From Bacteroidota bacterium (GTDB lineage: Bacteria > Bacteroidota > Bacteroidia > Chitinophagales > Chitinophagaceae), in contig JAEWJK010000014.1 in the NCBI GenBank assembly GCA_023386555.1, forward strand, positions 142,794-206,793: 64,000 nucleotides of DNA, in the 5' to 3' direction. The notes under the pieces were generated by a model that worked only from the letters and a program-made list of their open reading frames with translations, searched no databases and was not told the DNA's origin. Both the position numbers and the translations under genes were made by a program. Below, piece after piece: positions 25,628 to 33,907 of the stretch. Within the stretch, counting starts at the first letter, position 1. Every line of letters starts with the position of its first letter.

Positions 25628-25819
25628 ATGAAAGATACAAGAGGAACCATTAATCAACAGAGCAAACAAGGAATGGATTACAACAAAAAAAGACCTGAGG
25701 TAAGAGATAATCTTGACAGCAGGAAAAATCTCGAACAGCAGTTTAAAGGAAGTGACGTAACACATAATAAAAAAGAAACCAGAACATTACCAAGTGGTAA
25801 TAATTCAAAGAATAAGTAA
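25628..25819 (+). CDS. Small hydrophilic protein of unknown function
   Basis: I do not recognise this 63-residue protein. It is strongly charged and rich in Lys, Asn, Gln and Ser (DTRGTINQQSKQGMDYNKK at the start), with no hydrophobic segment, so it is probably disordered. I prefer the ATG at 25628 over one nine bases upstream. A strong terminator starts five nucleotides after the stop, which supports a real transcript here. Confidence 0.5.
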   Translation: MKDTRGTINQQSKQGMDYNKKRPEVRDNLDSRKNLEQQFKGSDVTHNKKETRTLPSGNNSKNK

Positions 25820-25824
25820 AAAAG

Positions 25825-25850
25825 AAAAGACCTCGTTTGAGGTCTTTTTT
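25825..25850 (+). terminator. Terminator after the small hydrophilic gene
   Basis: A 10-bp stem AAAAGACCTC/GAGGTCTTTT with loop GTTT, followed by T residues. Confidence 0.85.
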
Positions 25851-25883
25851 CTGTAACCGCTATGTCACTAAGACGCAATGATT

Positions 25884-26096
25884 TTATACTCCGTCTCGAG
25901 GGATCATTTCATAAATGCTAAAACAGATCCACATAAAGAATGCTGATAATACAAAAGCAGAAGATAATGCAACAAAAGATTTCTTTGCATCACCACCTTT
26001 TACATACTTCAAGGCTAATGGGATGGTTAATGCTGGAGTAAGTAGTACACAGCAAAAAGAAATAATTCCTAACGTATCAAAAATCTCAATACTCAT
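25884..26096 (-). CDS. Small two-helix membrane protein
   Basis: A 70-residue protein not recognised as a named family. Two hydrophobic segments (about residues 9-30 and 42-62) flank a short charged loop VKGGDAKKS, suggesting a small inner-membrane protein with both ends on one side. It lies downstream of the E1 dehydrogenase gene on the same strand, with a 50-nt gap, and faces the terminator of the convergent small gene. The regular amphipathic pattern argues for a real gene, but the short length limits certainty. Confidence 0.55.
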   Translation of the reverse strand: MSIEIFDTLGIISFCCVLLTPALTIPLALKYVKGGDAKKSFVALSSAFVLSAFFMWICFSIYEMIPRDGV

Positions 26097-26147
26097 ATCT
26101 TAAGCTTATTGCAACCCTTTCTCCTTCATTTCTCTTTATCTCTTAGT

Positions 26148-28529
26148 CTACTCAGCCATCATTTCTTTAATCACCTCAATGATTTCTTCAGCATTTGGTT
26201 TGCTGAAGTAATCACCATCACTTCCATAAGCCGGACGATGTGCTTTACCGGTGATCGTTCTTGGTTTGCAATCGATCCAGCGATAAGCAGATTGTTCTTC
26301 CATCACTTTATTGAACATATAGGCTGCAGCTCCACCTGGCACATCTTCATCGATAAATACAACACGATTTGTTTTCTTTACCGATTCAACGATCATGTGA
26401 TTAAGATCAAAAGGAACTAACGTCTGCACATCTACTATCTCACAGCTAACACCCAGGTTTTCCAATCTTGTGGCAGCTTCCTGCACAATTCGTAAAGTAG
26501 AACCATAAGAAACGATGGTAATATCGTTTCCTTCTTTGATCACTTCCGGTACACCGAAAGGAACAATATAATCTAAGAGATTAGAAGGCATCTTTTCCTT
26601 CAATCGATATCCATTCAAACATTCCACTACAATTCCGGGATCATTGCTTCTTAATAGTGTGTTGTACATACCAACGGCCTGCACCATATTTCTTGGTACG
26701 CAAACATACATTCCACGAAGTGCATTTATCACAACACCCATTGGCGATCCGCTATGCCAGATACCTTCAAGTCTGTGACCACGTGTACGAATGATTAACG
26801 GACAACTTTGCTGACCCTTTGTTCTGTAATGAAGGGTTGATACATCATCACTCAAAGGTTGTAAGCCATACAATAAATAATCTAAGTATTGTATTTCTGC
26901 TATCGGTCTGAGACCTCTTAAAGCCAAACCGATTGCCTGTCCAACAATTGTCAATTCACGAATGCCGGTATCTGATATTCTATGCTCACCATGCTTTTCC
27001 TGCAACCCGGCAAAACCCTGGTTTACATCGCCAATAAAGCCAACATCTTCTCCAAATGCCAATACTTTTGGATTAGTACTGAATAACTGGTCGAAGTATT
27101 TATTCAACACTTCATAACCATTAACCGTTACCGCATCAAAAGATATCATTGGCTTAACCTGCTCTACCTTTAATGCACCTTTCGAACCTTCGTTATACAG
27201 ATAAGTATTATATAAAGACTGATTTTCTTTTTTCAGATAATTATAAAAGTCTTTTAACTCCTGTGCATGAGGTGCATCACCATTTAATTCAAGCGTAATA
27301 CCGATGGCTCTCATCACATCTCTTCTCATTGGTTCTTTGGCAGCTCTTAATTCATTGGTAAGATTCTGCAACACTTCATTAGATGAACCGAAAGGTTCTA
27401 ACAGGTCCAATGCTTTTGCAACCTGATCTTTGATAGGCGTTAGATATTTACTCCAGGCATTGTTCTTACTGTTCTTTACAAATTCTTTCGCATCAGTTTC
27501 TATTGCTTCCAATTCTTCTTCTGAACCAATTCCGTTACCTACGATCCATTCTCTCATCTTTTTAATACAATCCCATTCTTTTTCCCACTCCAGTCTTTCA
27601 GGTGTCTTATATCTTTCATGGCTACCAGAAGTAGAATGGCCTTGAGGCTGTGTTACTTCTTCCACATGAAATATTGCGGGCACATGAGTTTCTCTCACTT
27701 TCTGTAAAGCTTCTTCAAACACTTCACACATTCCTGCATAATCCCAGGCTTTTACTTTATAAATATTCAATCCATTTGTATCATCCTGCTTCTGCATTCC
27801 TTTTAACGCAGATGAGATTGAGGCTTTGGTTGTTTGATATTTTTTAGGAACTGATATACCATATCCATCATCCCAGACAAAAACAGCCAAAGGCACTTGC
27901 AATACTCCTGCAGCATTGATGGTTTCCCAGAAATGTCCTTCACTGGTACTAGCATCACCAATTGTACAGAAACATATTTCATTTCCTTTTCGGGAAAGAT
28001 TATCGAATTGATGTAATTGTTCAATATTTCTAAAACACTTTGAAGCGAAAGCCAAACCTAAACCTCTTGCCATCTGGCCTGCTGTTGGAGCAATATCCGA
28101 GGAAACATTCTTTTTATTGGCCAGATCAAGCCAGTTACCATCTTCGTCAACCAGTTTTGTAGCAAAATGTGCATTCATTTGTCTGCCACCACTAAAAACA
28201 TCATTGTTCACGTCCGGATCTGCATATAACTGGGCAAAAAATTGTTCAACAGTACCTAAACCGCTGGCAAACATGAAAGTTTGGTCTCGATAATAGCCCG
28301 AACGAAAATCTCCCGGCTGAAAAAATTTAGCCATAGCTACCTGTGCCACTTCCTTTCCATCACCAAAAATTCCAAACTTAGCCTTACCAGTAAGCACTTC
28401 TTTCCTTCCTAATAAACTGGTTTCCCGGCTAATGATGGCCGTTTTGTAGTCTTCGATGACAGCAGTTCTGAAAGCATCGTAGCTGAGCATATCCTCATTC
28501 ATGGCAGAAGTTGCCTGGGTTTGTTCCAT
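26148..28529 (-). CDS. Fused 2-oxoacid dehydrogenase E1 (alpha + beta)
   Basis: Thiamine-diphosphate E1 of a branched-chain 2-oxoacid or pyruvate dehydrogenase-type complex that decarboxylates the 2-oxoacid and acylates lipoyl-E2. The 793-residue protein joins an alpha part (TPP motif GDASTSEGHFWETINAAG, from residue 191) to a beta part (from about 460: FGEDVGFIGDVNQGFAGLQE, then RISDTGIRE). These are separate subunits in many bacteria; a fused form is common in Bacteroidota. The phenylalanine and histidine loops suggest the 2-oxoisovalerate group, but substrate choice is uncertain. A promoter ends four nucleotides before the ATG. Confidence 0.95.
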   Translation of the reverse strand: MEQTQATSAMNEDMLSYDAFRTAVIEDYKTAIISRETSLLGRKEVLTGKAKFGIFGDGKEVAQVAMAKFFQPGDFRSGYYRDQTFMFASGLGTVEQFFAQLYADPDVNNDVFSGGRQMNAHFATKLVDEDGNWLDLANKKNVSSDIAPTAGQMARGLGLAFASKCFRNIEQLHQFDNLSRKGNEICFCTIGDASTSEGHFWETINAAGVLQVPLAVFVWDDGYGISVPKKYQTTKASISSALKGMQKQDDTNGLNIYKVKAWDYAGMCEVFEEALQKVRETHVPAIFHVEEVTQPQGHSTSGSHERYKTPERLEWEKEWDCIKKMREWIVGNGIGSEEELEAIETDAKEFVKNSKNNAWSKYLTPIKDQVAKALDLLEPFGSSNEVLQNLTNELRAAKEPMRRDVMRAIGITLELNGDAPHAQELKDFYNYLKKENQSLYNTYLYNEGSKGALKVEQVKPMISFDAVTVNGYEVLNKYFDQLFSTNPKVLAFGEDVGFIGDVNQGFAGLQEKHGEHRISDTGIRELTIVGQAIGLALRGLRPIAEIQYLDYLLYGLQPLSDDVSTLHYRTKGQQSCPLIIRTRGHRLEGIWHSGSPMGVVINALRGMYVCVPRNMVQAVGMYNTLLRSNDPGIVVECLNGYRLKEKMPSNLLDYIVPFGVPEVIKEGNDITIVSYGSTLRIVQEAATRLENLGVSCEIVDVQTLVPFDLNHMIVESVKKTNRVVFIDEDVPGGAAAYMFNKVMEEQSAYRWIDCKPRTITGKAHRPAYGSDGDYFSKPNAEEIIEVIKEMMAE

Positions 28530-28533
28530 GGAG

Positions 28534-28564
28534 CAAAAATAACCATTACCGCTTCAAAGCCAAA
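28534..28564 (-). promoter_or_regulatory. Promoter of the E1 gene
   Basis: On the minus strand TTTG (28564-28561), a 19-nt spacer and TATTTTTG (28541-28534) match the full Bacteroidota consensus. Only four nucleotides separate the -7 element from the ATG, so the mRNA would be leaderless or nearly so. Confidence 0.6.
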
Positions 28565-28648
28565 ATGCAATACATCACGATTTCATTCGGATTTGATGAA
28601 TCTAATATTTAATATCTTCTTAAAACACTACATTAGCAGTCACCAGAA

Positions 28649-28678
28649 TTTGATGGTAATAATATTTTTCTAACTTTA
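28649..28678 (+). promoter_or_regulatory. Promoter of the DUF1573 pair
   Basis: TTTG (28649-28652), an 18-nt spacer and TAACTTTA (28671-28678) resemble the Bacteroidota consensus with one mismatch in the -7 element. The ATG is 24 nt downstream. Confidence 0.45.
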
Positions 28679-28701
28679 CCAGACTAAAAACCACAGTACA
28701 A

Positions 28702-29172
28702 ATGAAGAAGTTTACTCTATTGGCTGCAAGCCTTTTCTTCTTTGCAGCTATCAATGCACAAGCTCCTGCAAAGCCAGAAGTTAAAGAACAGCAAGAAGTT
28801 AAAGACATTACAAAGACGCTTACGTTCAAAAACGACAACTACGACTTCGGTAAGATCCCTCAGGGAAAACCAGTTGAGTTTGAACTTGAAGTAAAAAATA
28901 TTAGTGGTGAAGAAGTGAAAATTGAGAACGTACAGGTTAGTTGTGGTTGCACTACTCCAAAATGGCAGGCTGGTCCTTATAAAGCCGGTGAAACATTTAA
29001 AATAGGTTTAGGATTTAATGCAGCTGCTGCAGGTCCTTTTAATAAAACTGTTACCGTTTACTTTTCTGGTGGATTAACTAAAGTGGTAACCTTCAAAGGT
29101 GAAGTATTTACTGCTCCACAAGATGCAGCACCAAAAAATGAAGGCGTAGGCAAATTGAAACCTGGTAATTAA
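28702..29172 (+). CDS. DUF1573 exported protein 1
   Basis: A 156-residue exported protein: signal peptide (MKKFTLLAASLFFFAAINAQ) and one DUF1573 immunoglobulin-like domain with YDFGKIPQGKPVEFELEVKN and the conserved VSCGCTTP motif. The domain is related to ASH/MSP-type folds; the CGC cysteines are a hallmark. The function of the family is unknown. It lies directly upstream of a second member, 20 nt apart, and shares its promoter and terminator. Confidence 0.92.
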   Translation: MKKFTLLAASLFFFAAINAQAPAKPEVKEQQEVKDITKTLTFKNDNYDFGKIPQGKPVEFELEVKNISGEEVKIENVQVSCGCTTPKWQAGPYKAGETFKIGLGFNAAAAGPFNKTVTVYFSGGLTKVVTFKGEVFTAPQDAAPKNEGVGKLKPGN

Positions 29173-29192
29173 TCTTATTTAGTTTTAGAAAT

Positions 29193-29573
29193 ATGAAACA
29201 ATTATTTGTTCTTGCATTTTTATGTATCAATGCAGTTGCATTTGGTCAGACTAAAAACGACATTAAGTTTAAAGCAATGTCTCATAATTTTGGAAAGATC
29301 AAACAAAATGTGCCCGTAACTTATACGTTTAGTTTTACAAATGCTACCGCTTCAAGACCTTTGATCGTTGAAGATGCTACGGCTGAATGTGGATGTACAA
29401 AACCGGAGTACTCGAAAGCACCAATCGGTAAAGGAAAATCAAGCAATATCAAAGTAACATATAACGCTGCAACTCCAGGCACTTTTTCGAAGAAGGTTAC
29501 TGTGAGGTTTGCAAATATCGCCGAACCGGTTATTTTAACAATTACCGGTGACGTTGTGGCTGCGACCAAATAA
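29193..29573 (+). CDS. DUF1573 exported protein 2
   Basis: A shorter paralogue of the preceding gene (126 residues), with a signal peptide (MKQLFVLAFLCINAVAFGQ), HNFGKIKQNVPVTYTFSFTN and AECGCTKP. It contains essentially only the DUF1573 domain. The two proteins are clearly related but diverged, indicating an old tandem duplication. Likely periplasmic or surface located; function not known. Confidence 0.9.
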   Translation: MKQLFVLAFLCINAVAFGQTKNDIKFKAMSHNFGKIKQNVPVTYTFSFTNATASRPLIVEDATAECGCTKPEYSKAPIGKGKSSNIKVTYNAATPGTFSKKVTVRFANIAEPVILTITGDVVAATK

Positions 29574-29607
29574 ATCAAATCAAGAGAAAATTCTTCTTAC
29601 ACATTAT

Positions 29608-29634
29608 AGTCCTGCTTTACGGCAGGACTTTTTG
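29608..29634 (+). terminator. Terminator of the DUF1573 pair
   Basis: An 8-bp GC-rich stem AGTCCTGC/GCAGGACT with a 6-nt loop, followed by TTTTTG. Confidence 0.8.
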
Positions 29635-29673
29635 TTTTCATATACTTAGCGATTGAACTACTATAAAGCTTAT

Positions 29674-29787
29674 GTTGTGTCACCCACTTCAACGTTCAGA
29701 ACTTTGGTGAACAGACAATCTTCAGTACAAGAGTGCGACGCAAGTAAAGCTGAATCGGAGTTGCCGGAACCCTGCCAACAAAATCAT
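29674..29787 (+). repeat. Dispersed intergenic repeat, copy G (near full length)
   Basis: Left module GTTGTGTCACCCACTTC, GTTCAGAACTTT, exact right core GTACAAGAGTGCGACGCAAG, then GTAAAGCTGAAT and CCCTGCCAACAAAATCAT, the latter shared with copy D. It ends about 23 nt before the -7 element of the aminotransferase gene. Confidence 0.65.
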
Positions 29788-29809
29788 ATACCAGTTCAAC
29801 TTCGTCTTT

Positions 29810-29817
29810 TATCTTTG
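29810..29817 (+). promoter_or_regulatory. -7 element of the aminotransferase gene
   Basis: TATCTTTG matches TAnnTTTG and ends four nucleotides before the ATG at 29822. No clear -33 TTTG is present at normal spacing. Confidence 0.45.
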
Positions 29818-29821
29818 CCGC

Positions 29822-31018
29822 ATGTTACAAATAAGCCAACGTGGACAGTTAATGCCAGCTTCTCCAATCAGGAAGTTGGTTCCGTATGCAGAAGCAGCAA
29901 AAAAGAAAGGTGTACAAGTGTATCATTTGAATATCGGCCAACCAGATATTGAAACACCAAAGATGGTTTTGGATGCAGTACGTAACTCAGATTTTAAAGT
30001 GTTGGAGTATAGTCATAGTGCAGGTAATGAAACTTACCGGAAAAAACTGGTTAAGTATTATGAAAGTGTTGGTATTAATGTTAATCATAACGAGATCATC
30101 ATAACAACAGGTGGCAGTGAAGCGATTCTATTTGGCTTCATGACATGCATGGATGCCGGTGATGAAGTAATTATTCCCGAACCTTTTTATGCAAACTACA
30201 ATGGATTTGCAGTAGCTGCAGATGTGAAAGTTGTTCCTGTAACATCGCATATTGAAAATGGATTTGCATTACCGCCAATAGAAGAAATTGAAAAGAAGAT
30301 CACTGCAAAAACAAAAGCGATCGTCATTTGCAATCCTAATAATCCGACTGGTTATTTGTATAGCAAAGAAGAGATGGAGCAGTTGAAGGAGATCATCTTA
30401 AAACATAATCTGTATTTATTTTCTGATGAAGCTTATCGTGAATTTTGCTATGAAGGGAAACAGGTTAGTGCCATGCATTTAACAGGTGTGGATGATAACG
30501 TTATTATAATGGATACGATCAGTAAAAGATATAGTGCCTGTGGTGGAAGGATCGGTGCATTTGTAACAAAAAATAAAACGGTACTGGATGCTGCAATGAA
30601 ATTTGCACAGGCAAGATTAAGCCCACCAAGTTTTGCTCAAATTGCAGGTGAGGCGGCTATTGATCTTCCTGCAGATTATTTTGATACTACCAAAGCTGAA
30701 TACAAACAAAGAAGAGATCTTATTGTACAAAGATTGAATGCTATGGAAGGTGTTTTTTGTCCGAACCCTGGTGGTGCATTTTATGCAATGGCGAAACTTC
30801 CGATAGATGATGCTGATAATTTTTGTCAGTGGTTATTAGAATCTTTCGATCATAATAAACAAACTGTAATGCTTGCACCTGCAACAGGTTTTTATGGAAC
30901 AGCAGGTTTGGGTAAACAGGAAGTTCGTTTGGCTTATGTACTCAATACTACTGCTATCAATGCTGCAATGGATTGTTTAGAAGTAGCATTGAAGGAGTAT
31001 CCCGGGAGAAAGAATTAA
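29822..31018 (+). CDS. PLP-dependent aminotransferase, class I/II
   Basis: Cytoplasmic fold-type I aminotransferase of 398 residues. Visible features are HLNIGQPDIETP (residues 35-46), the NPNNPTG motif (171-177), SDEAYREF with Asp202 that pairs with the PLP ring nitrogen, and SKRYSACGGRIG with the PLP lysine at about 235. The N-terminus (RGQLMPASPIRKLVPYAEAA) matches the aspartate/aromatic aminotransferase branch. The amino donor is uncertain: aspartate and aromatic acids are both plausible. It is monocistronic by spacing, with a promoter element directly before the ATG. Confidence 0.93.
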   Translation: MLQISQRGQLMPASPIRKLVPYAEAAKKKGVQVYHLNIGQPDIETPKMVLDAVRNSDFKVLEYSHSAGNETYRKKLVKYYESVGINVNHNEIIITTGGSEAILFGFMTCMDAGDEVIIPEPFYANYNGFAVAADVKVVPVTSHIENGFALPPIEEIEKKITAKTKAIVICNPNNPTGYLYSKEEMEQLKEIILKHNLYLFSDEAYREFCYEGKQVSAMHLTGVDDNVIIMDTISKRYSACGGRIGAFVTKNKTVLDAAMKFAQARLSPPSFAQIAGEAAIDLPADYFDTTKAEYKQRRDLIVQRLNAMEGVFCPNPGGAFYAMAKLPIDDADNFCQWLLESFDHNKQTVMLAPATGFYGTAGLGKQEVRLAYVLNTTAINAAMDCLEVALKEYPGRKN

Positions 31019-31162
31019 TTACACTTTGGATGTTGCACTCTGAGTTTCCCTAAAGGGTAGATGAAGAAAACACTATTGATGCAAACAATACATGGCACCA
31101 CTTAAAATAATTTCATGTATTGGCCTGGAATTCGCAGCAAATAATCATCTCACAAACTGCTG

Positions 31163-33181
31163 ATGAAATTAGTAAACACCATTGTTTTCCTTTTACTCTG
31201 CTTTTATTGCATAGCCCAGGATACATCAACAACAGTATTAGAAGATGTAATTGTAAAAGCTTACGGGTTAAATAAAAAACAGACTACAGCAGCAGCTATT
31301 AATGTCATCAATCGTTCTGCAATGGATCGGTACCCAGATGTATCAATAGTAAATGCTATCAACTCATTCCCTGGAGTGGTAATGGAAGAACGATCTCCCG
31401 GCAGTTATCGATTAAATATCAGGGGCAGTTCTTTAAGATCTCCTTTCGGGGTACGTAATGTAAAAGTTTACTATAACAATATTCCTTTTACAGAACCTGG
31501 TGGAAACACTTACCTAAATGCATTGGGTGTTCATAATTTTCAATCAATAGAAATAATTAAGGGACCAGGCAGTAGTATGTATGGTGCAGGAACAGGTGGT
31601 GTAATGTTGGTTGAGGGATCAGATACAAGTGCTCATCTTGCTTCTTTAGGTTACAGTTATGGAAGTTATGATCTTCATTCTTTCCATGCTTCGTTAAACA
31701 CATCCAGACATTCTTTATCTGTTCAACACTTGCAAAGTGATGGATTCCGTGAACATACATCTTCAAAGAAAAGTATCATCACTTACAACGGATCTTTTAT
31801 AAAGAATGGAAAACACCAGCTTAGATTAACAGCACTTTTTACTGATCTGTTTTATCAAACACCAGGTGGATTAACTCAATCTGAATTTCTTTTAGACCCA
31901 CGAAGATCAAGACCAGCATCAGGAATATTTCCTTCTGCACAACAGGCAAAAGCTGCCATTTATCAAAATAATTTACTTACAGGATTAGATTATCACTCAA
32001 TAGTTAGCAAATCAATTTCACAAACATCCGTCATCTATTTTGCCTATAACACACTGGAAAATCCAGCGATTCGTAATTATGGCAAAAACACTGAACCACA
32101 TTTTGGAGGAAGAAGTCATTTTACTTTTTCACAGAGAAAGAATGAGTTGGAATATAAGATTGATGCAGGTGCAGAGCTTCAACAGAACCTTAATCGTATA
32201 AAAGTATTCAACAATAATAATGGCGAATCTGGAGTATTGCAAACAGATGATAAAGTGCATACACAACAATACCTTGCTTTCATACAAGCACAGTTAGCTT
32301 TCAGAAAATGGATTGCAACAGCAGCAGCCAGTTTAAACCACATGCAGGTGCAATTTAAACCTGTATATCCTGCCAGCACAATTCATCAGACAGCTTCATT
32401 TAGCAATGGTTTTGCACCAAGAATATCATTGCTGAGAAGATTTAATCGTATATCAATTTATGCAGCACTCGAGAAAGGCTTTTCACCACCTTCGGCATCA
32501 GAATTACTACCGAGTGGAAGTCCTTTAAATCTTTCGCTGAGAGCAGAAGCAGGATGGAACAAACAAGTTGGTATCAGAGGTTTAATACTACAGAATGTTT
32601 ATGTTGATATGAATCTCTTCTTCTTTTCATTAAATAACACCATCGTTCAACGACGTGATGCAGCTGGTGGTAATTATTTTATTAACGGAGGAGCAACAAC
32701 GCAAAATGGTTTAGAAACTTCCATTAACTGGAGATTATTTACAAAGTCAACAAAAGTAAACCAGGCAATGTTGTGGATCAATCATACATGGCATTCATTT
32801 CATTATCGGAATTTTAAACAACTGAATAATGATTACTCAGGAAATCAGTTACCAGGTAATGCACCACATATTGCATCAGCAGGATTTGATCTTTTACTGC
32901 AAAAAGGATTTTCTGCAAATGCTAACTGGTACTATAGCGATCGTATTTTTTTGAATGACGCTAATAATAACATTGCTAACTCCTATCATCTTCTGCGATT
33001 GAAATTCGGATATTCATTCAACCATAGAAGATCAACTATACACCTTTACTTAGGTGGTGATAATCTCTTAAACCAAACATACAGTAACGGAAATGATATT
33101 AATGCTGCAGGTGGCAGATATTATAATGTTGCAGCAGGAAGAAATTATTTTGTACAAGTAAAAATTTATATTAAGAAATGA
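31163..33181 (+). CDS. TonB-dependent outer-membrane receptor
   Basis: Energy-coupled outer-membrane importer of 672 residues. A signal peptide (MKLVNTIVFLLLCFYCIAQ) leads to the plug domain (about residues 25-145), which contains LNIRGSSLRSPFGVRNVKVY and IEIIKGPGSSMYGAGTGGVM. A beta-barrel with alternating short strands fills the rest. It lacks the N-terminal carboxypeptidase-like domain of SusC proteins and has no SusD gene beside it, so siderophore, cobalamin or metal-complex uptake is more likely than glycan uptake; the ligand is unknown. A shared terminator lies downstream. Confidence 0.93.
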   Translation: MKLVNTIVFLLLCFYCIAQDTSTTVLEDVIVKAYGLNKKQTTAAAINVINRSAMDRYPDVSIVNAINSFPGVVMEERSPGSYRLNIRGSSLRSPFGVRNVKVYYNNIPFTEPGGNTYLNALGVHNFQSIEIIKGPGSSMYGAGTGGVMLVEGSDTSAHLASLGYSYGSYDLHSFHASLNTSRHSLSVQHLQSDGFREHTSSKKSIITYNGSFIKNGKHQLRLTALFTDLFYQTPGGLTQSEFLLDPRRSRPASGIFPSAQQAKAAIYQNNLLTGLDYHSIVSKSISQTSVIYFAYNTLENPAIRNYGKNTEPHFGGRSHFTFSQRKNELEYKIDAGAELQQNLNRIKVFNNNNGESGVLQTDDKVHTQQYLAFIQAQLAFRKWIATAAASLNHMQVQFKPVYPASTIHQTASFSNGFAPRISLLRRFNRISIYAALEKGFSPPSASELLPSGSPLNLSLRAEAGWNKQVGIRGLILQNVYVDMNLFFFSLNNTIVQRRDAAGGNYFINGGATTQNGLETSINWRLFTKSTKVNQAMLWINHTWHSFHYRNFKQLNNDYSGNQLPGNAPHIASAGFDLLLQKGFSANANWYYSDRIFLNDANNNIANSYHLLRLKFGYSFNHRRSTIHLYLGGDNLLNQTYSNGNDINAAGGRYYNVAAGRNYFVQVKIYIKK

Positions 33182-33246
33182 AATTAATAATGAACGTACA
33201 TTCCAATTAACTGCTTTCAAGAATTTCGCTTGAAATAGTTAACATA

Positions 33247-33271
33247 AAAGCCCGACATTTAGTCGGGCTTT
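33247..33271. terminator. Bidirectional terminator between convergent genes
   Basis: A 10-bp stem AAAGCCCGAC/GTCGGGCTTT with loop ATTTA. T residues follow on the minus strand (TTTT) and an AT-rich tail on the plus strand, so it can serve both the receptor gene and the convergent small-protein gene. Confidence 0.75.
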
Positions 33272-33291
33272 GCAATTTTGTATTTTAGATA

Positions 33292-33882
33292 CTATTCTGC
33301 GTTTATCTCTTTCAGAGAAATGCCCCAACCAAGATCCATCTTTAAAATAAGTGGATCTTTTGCATTATCCCATATCCAATATTGATAATCATTGGCAGCT
33401 TTAATATGAAGTGCTTTCAACTTTACTTCTTCACCATTCACCATTGCATTAAAATCTACTGTACCTGTTAATGTATATTCATCTGCTTTGAATGCACCCA
33501 TACCTTGTGCATTACCAATTATAGTTTTACCGCTGTTCTTTATCTCATTAAACACTTTTTTACTTACCCATACAGTTGTTTCAGTATTCAAGGTTCTGTC
33601 GGCTCCATTAAAATAATTCTGTTGATTAATGGCTGTTTTCATCGCTTCTTCTGTAACAGTTACTGTAGCTTCCATTCCACCACCCATAGTGAGGTTATAC
33701 TTAAATACCAGGTCTGGACTTTTTTTCTGTACATCCACTACGAACTGGTATTTCTGTCCCCTGAAATCAACGTTATAAGCCAGCTGACTATTCACTTTGA
33801 TCTCTTCCAGGTCAGAATAACGGGTAGAAGGCATGAATGCTGTAAGAGTACCAATCACACATGCAATTAATAGTAGTTTCAT
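33292..33882 (-). CDS. Exported protein of unknown function
   Basis: Not recognised. The ATG at 33880-33882 gives MKLLLIACVIGTLTAFMPS, a plausible signal peptide; the reading frame is open further upstream but that part overlaps the neighbouring gene. The mature part (about 175 residues) has a beta-rich pattern with YNLTMGGGMEATVTVTEEAM and ALHIKAANDYQYWIWDNAKD. It lies 25 nt downstream of the caspase-like gene on the same strand, so it may be cotranscribed and functionally linked. Confidence 0.75.
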   Translation of the reverse strand: MKLLLIACVIGTLTAFMPSTRYSDLEEIKVNSQLAYNVDFRGQKYQFVVDVQKKSPDLVFKYNLTMGGGMEATVTVTEEAMKTAINQQNYFNGADRTLNTETTVWVSKKVFNEIKNSGKTIIGNAQGMGAFKADEYTLTGTVDFNAMVNGEEVKLKALHIKAANDYQYWIWDNAKDPLILKMDLGWGISLKEINAE

Positions 33883-33907
33883 TGAGTAGGTTTTAGTTAT
33901 TTTAAAT

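Noticed and set aside
31163..33181. SusC/SusD-type glycan uptake locus
   Set aside because: The receptor lacks the N-terminal carboxypeptidase-like domain, no SusD-like gene is present and no glycoside hydrolase genes flank it.
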